This document shows, piece by piece, positions 25,833 to 33,303 of a stretch of DNA of 64,000 nt (position 1 is the first letter of the stretch; the number at the start of each line of letters is the position of its first letter). A program made the translations under genes and the position numbers. Origin of the DNA: Pimelobacter simplex (GTDB lineage: Bacteria; Actinomycetota; Actinomycetes; Propionibacteriales; Nocardioidaceae); the NCBI GenBank assembly GCA_016803235.1, contig JADCLI010000024.1, forward strand, positions 1 to 64,000, in the 5' to 3' direction. A model generated the notes under the pieces. The model made no database searches. It had not been told where the DNA came from and saw only the letters and a program-made list of their open reading frames with translations.

Positions 25833-27566
25833 TCAGACCCCCGCGACGTAGATCGAGCGCATGACTTCGGCAGCCGTCGTGGTGCCGTCGGCGACCAGGC
25901 GGACCGCCTGCTCCTGAAGGGTGCGCATCCCCTGGCTGCGTGCGAGCTTGCGCATCTGGTCGTGGGGCGCTCGGTCGACGATGAGTTCGCGGACTTCGTC
26001 CGTCACGACGAGCATCTCGTAGACGCCGATCCGCTCCAGGTAGCCCGTGTGCGCACAGAGGTGGCAGCCGGTCCCGTGCCGCCAGCCGGCGATCGGCTCC
26101 TGGCCACCGAACTGCTGCACGAAGGCCAGCTCCTCGGGTGAGGGCTGGTAGGTCTCGAGGCAGGAGGTGCAGCTGCGACGAACCAGCCGCTGAGCGACCA
26201 CCGCCGTGACCGAGGAGGCGATGAGGAACGCCTCGATCCCCATGTCGAGCAGGCGGTACAGGGCGGACACCGCCTCGGTCGCGTGCAGCGAGGACAGCAC
26301 GAAGTGACCGGTGAGCGCCGACTGCACCGCGATCCGGGCCGTGTCGACGTCGCGGATCTCGCCGACGAGGATCACGTCGGGGTCCTGGCGCAGGATCGAC
26401 TTGAGGCCACCGGCGAAGGTGATGCCCGCCTGCTCGTTGATCTGGATCTGGTTGATCGAGTCGAAGGTGTACTCGACCGGGTCCTCGATCGTCATCAGGT
26501 TCTTCTCGGGACTGTTCAGCTCACCCAGTGACGCGTACAGCGTGGTGGTCTTGCCACCTCCGGTCGGGCCGGCGCAGATGACCATGCCGAACGGCGAGTG
26601 GATCAGCTGCGTGTACCGGGCTGCGGTGTCGGCCGGCATGCCCAGCTGCTCGAGCTTGAACAGGGGACGACTCTTGTCGAGCACGCGCATGACGACCTTC
26701 TCGCCGCCGACGACCGCCGTGGTCGAGACGCGGATGTCGACCTCACGACCGTCGATCTCCATCGAGATCTGGCCGTCCTGGGGGCGACGCCGTTCGACGA
26801 TGTTCATCCCGCCGAGGATCTTCACCCGGCTGACGATGGCGGGGCCGATCGAGGCAGGGAGGTCGAGGACCTCTGTCAGCGCGCCGTCGATGCGGTAGCG
26901 CACCCGCACCCGCTCCCCCGTCGGCTCGACGTGGATGTCGGAGGCGCGATCGCGCAGTGCCTGGGTGATGATCGACTGGACGACCCGGACGACCGGTGCT
27001 TCCTCGTTGACGCTGACGTCGGTCAGGCCCTCGGCGTCGCGGCGCAGCACGTCCCTGGCCTCGAACGCCTGGACCTGGCCGCCGACCTCGTGGGTCGCGC
27101 GGTAGGACGTGGCGAGACCGCGGTCGAGGTCGCGACGGGTGGCGACCAGCGGCCGTACGGGCTTCTCGAGCACCGCGGCGATCGCCTGGACCCGTTCGGG
27201 AGCCGGGTCGAGAACAGCGACGACGACGCCGGTGTCCTCCAAGGAGATTGGAAGCGCTTCAAGCGTGACTGCTTGGTCCCGGGTGAGGAGCGCGAGCGCC
27301 TCCGCCGTGGGTGTCAGCGCTCGGAAGTCGGCCACGCCGACCCGGTGGTGGTCGGCGAGCGTGCGAGCCAGGGCGTCGTCCGTGATGGCGCCGTTGGCGA
27401 CCAGCTTGTGCACCAGCGCGCCGTCCTGCTCGCGCACGGCATCCAGCTGGTACGGCTGGACCCGGCCGGCCGCGACGAGGATGCGACCGAGCCGCTCGTC
27501 GTCCTCGTCCGTCCGCGCGACCGCGACCGGCGCCTCGACCTTGCTGTGCTTCCCCTTGATCCTCAT
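25833..27566 (-). CDS. pilB: Pilus extension ATPase PilB
   Basis: 577 residues. Two N-terminal GspE-type domains precede the motor: Walker A GPTGGGKTTTLYAS near residues 332-345, Walker B ILVGEIRD near 395, and a C-terminal zinc site (CTSC about residue 466, then CHLC). It powers pilin polymerisation through PilC. The ATG at 27566 is 16 bases after the pilT stop. All expected motifs are intact. Confidence 0.94.
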   Translation of the reverse strand: MRIKGKHSKVEAPVAVARTDEDDERLGRILVAAGRVQPYQLDAVREQDGALVHKLVANGAITDDALARTLADHHRVGVADFRALTPTAEALALLTRDQAVTLEALPISLEDTGVVVAVLDPAPERVQAIAAVLEKPVRPLVATRRDLDRGLATSYRATHEVGGQVQAFEARDVLRRDAEGLTDVSVNEEAPVVRVVQSIITQALRDRASDIHVEPTGERVRVRYRIDGALTEVLDLPASIGPAIVSRVKILGGMNIVERRRPQDGQISMEIDGREVDIRVSTTAVVGGEKVVMRVLDKSRPLFKLEQLGMPADTAARYTQLIHSPFGMVICAGPTGGGKTTTLYASLGELNSPEKNLMTIEDPVEYTFDSINQIQINEQAGITFAGGLKSILRQDPDVILVGEIRDVDTARIAVQSALTGHFVLSSLHATEAVSALYRLLDMGIEAFLIASSVTAVVAQRLVRRSCTSCLETYQPSPEELAFVQQFGGQEPIAGWRHGTGCHLCAHTGYLERIGVYEMLVVTDEVRELIVDRAPHDQMRKLARSQGMRTLQEQAVRLVADGTTTAAEVMRSIYVAGV

Positions 27567-27582
27567 CGCCGGACCGCCTCGC

Positions 27583-28683
27583 TCACTGGCCGACGCCGGC
27601 CGCGAAGCGGGGGCGGGCGTCGATGTCCTTCGGGTAGAGGCTGCGGGCGACCGCCTCCTCCTCGCTGACGATCCCGTGCTGGATCAGGTGGGACAGCGAC
27701 TTCTCGAGGGTGACCATGCCGTCCTGCGCTCCGGTGACGAGGGAGTTGCGTAGCTGGTGGGTCTTGCCCTCCTTGATCAGGTTGCGCACGGCCGGCGTGG
27801 CAGTGAGGACCTCGTAGGCCGCGATCATGCCGCCGCCGATCCGCGGGATGAGCCGCTGGTAGACGACGCACGACAATGCCGCGGCGAGCTGGACGCGGAT
27901 CTGGGCCTGCTGCTCGGCCGGGAAGACGTCGATCATGCGGCCCAATGACTGGGCCGTGTCATTGGTGTGCAGTGTCGCGAAGACCAGGTGACCGGTCTCG
28001 GCCACGGTGAGGGCGAACTGGATGGACTCCAGGTCGCGCATCTCGCCGACGAGAAGGACGTCGGGGTCCTCGCGGAGCACGGAGCGCAGCGCGTTGTGGA
28101 AGCTCTCGGTGTCAGTGCCGACCTCGCGCTGGTTGACCGCCGCCATCCTGTGGTCGTGGACGTACTCGATCGGGTCCTCGACGGTGATGATGTGGCAGCC
28201 ACGGTTGGTGTTGATCAGGTCGATGAGCGACGCGAGGGTGGTCGACTTGCCGGAGCCGGTCGGCCCGGTCATCAGGATCAGGCCCTGGTGCCTCATCGCC
28301 AGGTCGAGGAGCACGGACGGCAGGCCCAGCTCGTCCGGCGTCGGGACGGTGCGCGGGATCATGCGCAGGGCGACGGCCGTCAGCCCGCGCTGGGTGAAGG
28401 CGTTGCCGCGGATACGTGCGTGCTGGCGCCAGGAGAAGGAGAAGTCGTACTCGTGGCTCGATTCCCAGGCGCTGCACTGCTCCTGGGTAAGTACCTCGGA
28501 GAGCAGGGCGTCAGTGTCGTCGTGAGTTAGTACGGGTTGCCCAGGCACCGGCATCAGCGTTCCGTCGACCCTGATCATCGGCGGGAGACCGACGGTCAAC
28601 ATCAGGTCGGTGCCCTTAGCGTCCCAGAGCGCCGACAGCAGCCCGTCGACGCGGTCGCCGATGCGGTGAAGGTGTTGGAACAC
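27583..28683 (-). CDS. pilT: Pilus retraction ATPase PilT
   Basis: 366 residues with Walker A GPTGSGKSTT near residues 140-149, Walker B VLLVGEMRD, a conserved HTNDT segment, and the PilT-specific C-terminal motif in the form AVRNLIKEGKTHQ. PilT presence implies retractable pili and possibly twitching or DNA uptake. The start is a GTG at 28683 with GAGAGG 7 bases upstream. It lies downstream of pilA, separated by a strong hairpin. Confidence 0.93.
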   Translation of the reverse strand: MFQHLHRIGDRVDGLLSALWDAKGTDLMLTVGLPPMIRVDGTLMPVPGQPVLTHDDTDALLSEVLTQEQCSAWESSHEYDFSFSWRQHARIRGNAFTQRGLTAVALRMIPRTVPTPDELGLPSVLLDLAMRHQGLILMTGPTGSGKSTTLASLIDLINTNRGCHIITVEDPIEYVHDHRMAAVNQREVGTDTESFHNALRSVLREDPDVLLVGEMRDLESIQFALTVAETGHLVFATLHTNDTAQSLGRMIDVFPAEQQAQIRVQLAAALSCVVYQRLIPRIGGGMIAAYEVLTATPAVRNLIKEGKTHQLRNSLVTGAQDGMVTLEKSLSHLIQHGIVSEEEAVARSLYPKDIDARPRFAAGVGQ

Positions 28684-28719
28684 GAGTCTGCCTCTCAGGT
28701 CGTTGTTGACCGATGCCCG

Positions 28720-28751
28720 AGGAGGGCCGACGTCAGGCCGGCGGCCCTCCT
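28720..28751 (-). terminator. Strong hairpin between pilA and pilT
   Basis: AGGAGGGCCG and CGGCCCTCCT form a perfect 10-bp stem with a 12-base loop, starting 17 bases beyond the pilA stop in the direction of transcription. No T run follows. It may act as a partial terminator or 3' stabiliser so that pilin mRNA exceeds that of the assembly genes. Confidence 0.6.
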
Positions 28752-28768
28752 ACGAGTGCATCCGCGGA

Positions 28769-29134
28769 TCAGCAGGTTGCGGCGTCGACGTCGGCGACGG
28801 TAGTGGTGTTGTCCACCGTCACGTTGCCGATTGCCTCTCCGTCGAGGTCGTCATGCAGCCAGTCCGGGTCGAGCGACGTGACCAGCTTGACGCTCGCCGC
28901 CGGAGCCGTGTTCGGGTTGGGCTGAGACGCTACGAATGCCTCATAGGCGGTCGCAACCGTCGCCTTCGACGTCTTGCATGCCGACGTAGCGCCCTTGTCC
29001 GTGATGCCCCGGACGGAGAAGACCACGATCGCGGCGAGCACGCCGAGGATGATGATGACGATGAGGAGCTCGATGAGAGTGAAGCCGCGGTCGTCGCGGC
29101 GGGCCGCCGAAAGGCGGTCAGTGAGTCGGCGCAT
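28769..29134 (-). CDS. pilA: Major type IV pilin
   Basis: 121 residues with a textbook prepilin leader: cleavage after Gly17 (DDRG|FTLIELLIVIIILGVLAAI) and Glu22 as mature Glu5. The mature pilin would be about 104 residues, small like other actinobacterial pilins, with two Cys (SACKTSK and the final ATC) that may form the D-region disulfide. CCGGAGG lies 7 bases before the ATG. First gene of the pilus cluster, with about 300 bases of upstream sequence before the divergent kinase. Confidence 0.93.
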   Translation of the reverse strand: MRRLTDRLSAARRDDRGFTLIELLIVIIILGVLAAIVVFSVRGITDKGATSACKTSKATVATAYEAFVASQPNPNTAPAASVKLVTSLDPDWLHDDLDGEAIGNVTVDNTTTVADVDAATC

Positions 29135-29441
29135 GCCAAAGCCTCCGGAAGGAGAGAGGGTTGATGAGAAAGGAGCAGCCCCCGAGCGCTGACGTCTAGG
29201 AAACGCCCGCGCGAACGCGGCGTCACGACAATGGAATTTTCTTTACTTTGAGCGTGAAAACCCCCGAAATATTGGGGATATCCACCCCCTGATCCGATGG
29301 TTCGCTGCGGTGGCACCGGTCGGTGTGCACAATGCCGCGGCGAGGCGGCGCGGGGTGTCGAGGTCGGCGCCAGTGCGCGCCGAGCGGTATCGCCGACCGC
29401 ACCCCGGGTACCTCGGGATCACCGGGCCGAAGGGGGATGCG
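29135..29441. promoter_or_regulatory. Divergent pilA / kinase regulatory region
   Basis: 307 bases without a gene. Most is GC-rich, but 29228-29285 is an AT-rich island (AATTTTCTTTACTTTG and CCCCGAAATATTGGGGATAT) containing the short inverted repeat CCCC-gaaatatt-GGGG. This is the likely promoter area for pilA and possibly the kinase. I could not place convincing -35/-10 pairs. The kinase start at 29442 has AAGGGGG 5 bases upstream. Confidence 0.4.
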
Positions 29442-30929
29442 GTGAGCGAGACGAGCGACTCCGGACATGCCGTCGAGGTCCCCCTGCTGGCGGGGCGCTA
29501 CCGCCTGGACGAGGTCATCGGGCGGGGCGGGATGTCCGAGGTCTTCCGAGCGACCGACGTCCGCCTCAGCCGTCCGGTGGCGGTCAAGGTGCTGTTCGAC
29601 GGGGGCGGGGCGCACGACCAGGAACGCTTCGTCGACGAGGTCCGCACCCTCGCCCGGCTGTCCCACACCGGCCTGGTCACCGTGTACGACGCCGGGCTCC
29701 GGCCGGCCGCCGTCGAGGTGCCGACCGGGCCCGAGGCGAGCCAGGTCGACCGGCCGTTCCTGGTCATGGAGCTCGTCGAGGGTCCCACGCTCGCCGACTG
29801 CATCGCCGAGGGACCGCTCCCCCTCGATCGCGTCGGGGCGGTCGGCGCGCAGGTCGCGGAGGCGCTGGCCTACGTCCACGAGCACGGCGTCGTGCACCGC
29901 GACGTCAAGCCCGGCAACGTGCTGTGCGGCGACCAGCAGCACGTCAAGCTCGCCGACTTCGGGATCGCGCGCCTGCTCGACAGCGCGGTCCCGCACACCC
30001 GGCCCGGCCATGCGGTGGGCACGGCGGCGTACGTCGCACCCGAGCAGGTGCAGGGCGATCCCGTCGACGGGGCTGCCGACGTGTACTCGCTCGGGTTGGT
30101 GCTCCTGGAGGCGATCACCGGACGTCGCGAGTACGGCGGCACGTCGGTCGAGGCGGCGGTGGCCCGCCTGGCCCGGCGACCCGACGTACCGACCGACCTG
30201 CCGCCACCATGGAGCGAGCTCATCGTCGCCATGACCGACCTCGATCCCCGACGCCGCCCGTCCGCCGCCGCCGTCGCCGAGCACCTGCGCGCCGGGCTCA
30301 GCGCTCCCACACCGATGGCGACCGAGAGCCTGCCGGACGCCGTCGTGGCGCCCATCCTGGCGACGGACGTGCCGACGGACCTGCCGACGGACCTGCCAAC
30401 GGAGGAGATGGCGCCGCCGACGTCGGCCCGCCGGACCCGACGGATGCCGCCGGCGCCACCACCAGCCCCACCGCCCCCGGGCCCGACCACGACCGCCGCC
30501 CGCGGCACCCGAAACGCGGGACCGGCGCGCCGGCTGCCCACCCACGTCCTCGGCGTGGCGGGCGCGCTGCTGGCGCTGGTGGTGCTCCTGGTCGTCATCG
30601 CGATCGTCGCCGACGAGCCCGAGCGGTCCACGATCCCCGCCAACACCCCGGCCGACCTCGAGGAGCCGCTGCAGCAGCTGCACGACGCCATCGACGACAA
30701 CGACGCCCCTCCCGCGCTCGCCGACCACCTGGCCGCCGTCGACGACGCGATCGCAGCCGGCGACCTCACCGCCGTCCGCACAGCCGTCGAGGAGCTCGTC
30801 GCGAGCACGGCCGTCGGGTTCACGAACGACGGCGTCGACGAGGAGACGACGGTCGACGTGTTCGAGGCCTCCCGTGAGCTGCTGGCCGAGGTCCCCGCGG
30901 CTCCGCGGGAGCCGGCCGTCCTCGACTGA
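29442..30929 (+). CDS. Membrane Ser/Thr protein kinase
   Basis: 495 residues. The kinase domain comes first: glycine loop GRGGMSEVF (27-35), catalytic Lys49 in VAVKVL, HRDVKPGNVL from 152, DFG at 172 and an APEQ motif. A Pro-rich juxtamembrane linker leads to one transmembrane helix near 365-387 and about 100 extracellular residues without PASTA repeats. The GTG at 29442 has a good ribosome binding site, so upstream open sequence was excluded. It is divergent from pilA; control of piliation is possible but unproven. Confidence 0.9.
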   Translation: MSETSDSGHAVEVPLLAGRYRLDEVIGRGGMSEVFRATDVRLSRPVAVKVLFDGGGAHDQERFVDEVRTLARLSHTGLVTVYDAGLRPAAVEVPTGPEASQVDRPFLVMELVEGPTLADCIAEGPLPLDRVGAVGAQVAEALAYVHEHGVVHRDVKPGNVLCGDQQHVKLADFGIARLLDSAVPHTRPGHAVGTAAYVAPEQVQGDPVDGAADVYSLGLVLLEAITGRREYGGTSVEAAVARLARRPDVPTDLPPPWSELIVAMTDLDPRRRPSAAAVAEHLRAGLSAPTPMATESLPDAVVAPILATDVPTDLPTDLPTEEMAPPTSARRTRRMPPAPPPAPPPPGPTTTAARGTRNAGPARRLPTHVLGVAGALLALVVLLVVIAIVADEPERSTIPANTPADLEEPLQQLHDAIDDNDAPPALADHLAAVDDAIAAGDLTAVRTAVEELVASTAVGFTNDGVDEETTVDVFEASRELLAEVPAAPREPAVLD

Positions 30930-30955
30930 GCGACGTGACGACACCCGGCCGGGGC

Positions 30956-31001
30956 GCGTCTCGACACGCCCTCGGCCAGGCCCTCGGGCTACTCGACGAC
31001 C
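30956..31001. repeat. REP-like repeat overlapping the 3' end of an SDR gene
   Basis: Read on the reverse strand the sequence begins GGTCGTCGAGTAGCCCGAGG, continues with CGAGGGCGTGTCGAGACGC, and is imperfectly palindromic. I recognise this pattern as a dispersed Nocardioides-type repeat, from memory. The TAG at 30989-30991 is the stop of the SDR gene, so the repeat supplies its last residues (EVVE). It is a different family from elements E1-E3. Confidence 0.5.
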
Positions 31002-31771
31002 TCTGCAGGGCGGCGCAGCGCCCGGTCCACGACGAACGGCAGGTGCCGGATCGCGACGGCGGCGAGCCGGCTGTCCCGACCCGGTACGACGAGGAAGCCG
31101 CGCCGCCGCTGGAGCGCCCGCACCAGCGTGGCGGCCACCGCCTCCGGGCTGAGGGTGGCGACGTTCTCCTCGGCGGCGAGCACCTCGGCGGGCTTGTGAC
31201 GGTTCTCCTCGTCGAAGCCCGGGGTGCGGGTGTTCGGCGGGCACAGGACCAGCACCCGCAGGCCGTAGGGGCGGACCTCTCGGCGCAGCGCCTCGGAGAA
31301 CCCGATCACGCCGAACTTCGTCGCGCTGTAGACGGTGTAGCCGAACACGCCGGCCAGGCCGGCCATCGAGGAGGTCGTCACGATCGTCCCGGTCCCGGCT
31401 CCTCGCAGGTGCGGGAGCACCGCACGGCACACGTTGATGGTGCCGAGCAGGTTGGTGGCGACCATGCCGCTCACGTCCTCGGCGGGCAGGTCCTCGAGGT
31501 AGCCGGGGCGGGCGTAGCCCGCGGTCGTCACCACCAGGTCCGGTACGCCGACCTCGGCGACCAGCGCGTCGACCACGGCACCGGTCGCTGCCGTGTCGGT
31601 CACGTCCACCACCCGCGCGAGCGCCCCGGGTCCCAGCCGGGCCAGCGCCGCGTCCAGCTTGGCGGCCGACCGCGACAGCACGACCACCCGCCTCCCGGAG
31701 GCGACCAGCCGCTCCGCGACCGCGAGGCCGATCCCCTCCGAGCCACCGAACACGAACGCGAGACCAGCCAT
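30989..31771 (-). CDS. SDR-family oxidoreductase
   Basis: 260-residue short-chain dehydrogenase with the cofactor motif GGSEGIGLAV near the N-terminus and an intact active site (TIVTTSSMAG, then YSATK). The C-terminal half contains a hydrophobic segment. It most resembles ketodihydrosphingosine-reductase-like SDRs, but the substrate cannot be told. Its stop codon lies within a REP-like repeat. It is convergent with the kinase gene and codirectional with the AsnC-type regulator 28 bases upstream, so they may be cotranscribed. Confidence 0.82.
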   Translation of the reverse strand: MAGLAFVFGGSEGIGLAVAERLVASGRRVVVLSRSAAKLDAALARLGPGALARVVDVTDTAATGAVVDALVAEVGVPDLVVTTAGYARPGYLEDLPAEDVSGMVATNLLGTINVCRAVLPHLRGAGTGTIVTTSSMAGLAGVFGYTVYSATKFGVIGFSEALRREVRPYGLRVLVLCPPNTRTPGFDEENRHKPAEVLAAEENVATLSPEAVAATLVRALQRRRGFLVVPGRDSRLAAVAIRHLPFVVDRALRRPAEVVE

Positions 31772-31799
31772 GCGGACAGACTGGCAGACGGACCGCGGG

Positions 31800-32228
31800 T
31801 CACAGCCCGACGTGCTCCTCGAACACCAGCACGGTCTGCGTCGCGACCACCTCGGGCAGCGACTGGATCCGCTCCAGCACCAGCTCGCGCAGGTGCTCGG
31901 CGTCGCGGGCGCGCACCAGGATCACGCAGTCGAAGTCGCCGGCGACCAGCGCGACGTGCGCGGCCTCCTCCATCGCCCACACCTTGGTCCGGAACGACTT
32001 CCACGTGTTCTGCTTGATCCGGACGTGGATGTACGCCGGCAGTCCGAGGCCCAGCGCCGCGTGGTCGACGTCGATGGTGAAGCCCCGGATCACGCCGCTC
32101 TCGACGAGCCGTTTGACCCGCGCGTAGGCACCGGCCCGGCTGATCCCCAGCCGCTCGGCGACCTCCCGGATCGAGGTCCGGGAGTCCGCGCGCAGAATGT
32201 CCAGGATTCCGCGGTCGACGCCGTCCAT
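31800..32228 (-). CDS. Lrp/AsnC-family regulator
   Basis: 142 residues: an N-terminal AsnC-type helix-turn-helix (DSRTSIREVAERLGISRAG) and a C-terminal RAM/ligand domain (AHVALVAGDFDCVILVRARD). It is divergent from the phenylalanine hydroxylase gene across 90 bases. By analogy with aromatic amino acid regulators it probably senses phenylalanine or tyrosine and controls phhA. An overlapping palindrome (CCGATCGG within 32240-32254) just upstream of its start could be its operator. Confidence 0.88.
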   Translation of the reverse strand: MDGVDRGILDILRADSRTSIREVAERLGISRAGAYARVKRLVESGVIRGFTIDVDHAALGLGLPAYIHVRIKQNTWKSFRTKVWAMEEAAHVALVAGDFDCVILVRARDAEHLRELVLERIQSLPEVVATQTVLVFEEHVGL

Positions 32229-32239
32229 GCGAGACAGAT

Positions 32240-32254
32240 TGCCACCGATCGGCA
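32240..32254. promoter_or_regulatory. Candidate operator in the AsnC/phhA divergent region
   Basis: TGCCACCGATCGGCA contains the perfect 8-bp palindrome CCGATCGG with partial extension. It lies 12 bases upstream of the regulator's ATG. Lrp/AsnC binding here is a guess from position and symmetry. Confidence 0.3.
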
Positions 32255-32318
32255 GTCAAGGACAGCCAGACGTCCAGGGCGACTCGCAATTGGGTGGACC
32301 ACGTCACAGACTGCAGAC

Positions 32319-33215
32319 ATGTTCGAGGAAGGCCAGTACTTCGCGCCCGTGACCGCCGACGAGGACGGTTCGCTCAAGGTCCATCTCGGTGCCGACCACC
32401 CCGGGTTCGCCGACCCGGCGTACCGCGCCCGTCGCGACGCCCTCGCCACCCTCGCCAGCAGCTGGCGTCCCGGCGAGCCCTGCCCGACCGCGGAGTACAC
32501 CGCCGAGGAGCACGAGGTCTGGCGCGTGGTCAGCGAGGCGCTGGTGACCAAGCACCGCGCGTACGGCTGCCGCGAGTTCCTCGACGGCAAGGAGTCCCTC
32601 GGCCTCCCGATCGACCGGATCCCCCAGCTCGCCGAGGTCAGCGAGTGGCTGGCGCCGCTCACCGGCTTCAGCTACCGGCCGGCCGCGGGCCTGGTGCCAC
32701 TGCGAGAGTTCTACGGCGCCCTGGCCGACAAGGCGTTCTGGTCGACCCAGTACGTCCGCCACCACTCGGTGCCGCTCTACACGCCCGAGCCGGACGTGCT
32801 GCACGAGGTCGTCGGGCACGGCAACACCCTCGCCAACCCGCGCTTCACCGCGCTCTACGAGCTCGCGGGGCAGGCCTCGCGCCGCGTGGAGTCGACCGAG
32901 GCGCTGGAGTTCGTCAGCAAGGTCTTCTGGTTCACCCTCGAGTTCGGCGTGCTGTGGGAGTCCGGCGAGCTCAAGGCGTACGGCGCCGGCATCCTCTCCT
33001 CCCCCGGCGAGATCGAGGCGTTCCGCGGCATGAACATCCGCCCCCTCGACATCGCCGCGATGGGCACCCAGGTCTACGACATCACCGACTACCAGGACGT
33101 GCTCTACGTCGCGGACTCCTTCACCCAGCTCGAGGACGTCGTCGGCACCTTCTGGGCGGAGTGCAGCGACGACTCGATCGCCGAGATCCTGGCCCGCACC
33201 CCGGCCCACGCGTAG
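32319..33215 (+). CDS. phhA: Phenylalanine 4-monooxygenase
   Basis: Tetrahydrobiopterin-dependent, non-heme iron hydroxylase converting phenylalanine to tyrosine. 298 residues with the facial triad: His162 and His167 in LHEVVGHGN and Glu208 in FTLEFG. Pterin/Phe contact segments such as YTPEPDVLHE are intact. The ATG at 32319 gives the family N-terminus; no strong ribosome binding site is visible. No pterin-4a-carbinolamine dehydratase gene is adjacent. Confidence 0.93.
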   Translation: MFEEGQYFAPVTADEDGSLKVHLGADHPGFADPAYRARRDALATLASSWRPGEPCPTAEYTAEEHEVWRVVSEALVTKHRAYGCREFLDGKESLGLPIDRIPQLAEVSEWLAPLTGFSYRPAAGLVPLREFYGALADKAFWSTQYVRHHSVPLYTPEPDVLHEVVGHGNTLANPRFTALYELAGQASRRVESTEALEFVSKVFWFTLEFGVLWESGELKAYGAGILSSPGEIEAFRGMNIRPLDIAAMGTQVYDITDYQDVLYVADSFTQLEDVVGTFWAECSDDSIAEILARTPAHA

Positions 33216-33234
33216 GCGAGCTCCATGGCTTGAC

Positions 33235-33250
33235 TGTGACGCAGATCACA
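33235..33250. promoter_or_regulatory. Perfect CRP/GlxR-type site
   Basis: TGTGA-CGCAGA-TCACA matches the CRP-family consensus TGTGA-N6-TCACA without mismatch. It lies 54 bases upstream of the secreted carboxypeptidase GTG start and just after the phhA stop. TTGACT overlaps its left edge (33230-33235). Confidence 0.7.
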
Positions 33251-33303
33251 ACGAGTGTGTGCACCGGACCATCACCCTTCCACACACGAAGTAGAGGTCG
33301 ACC

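Noticed and set aside
30935..32017. Plus-strand frame opposite the SDR and AsnC-type genes
   Set aside because: Both genes on the minus strand have complete family motifs; the plus-strand translation has none.
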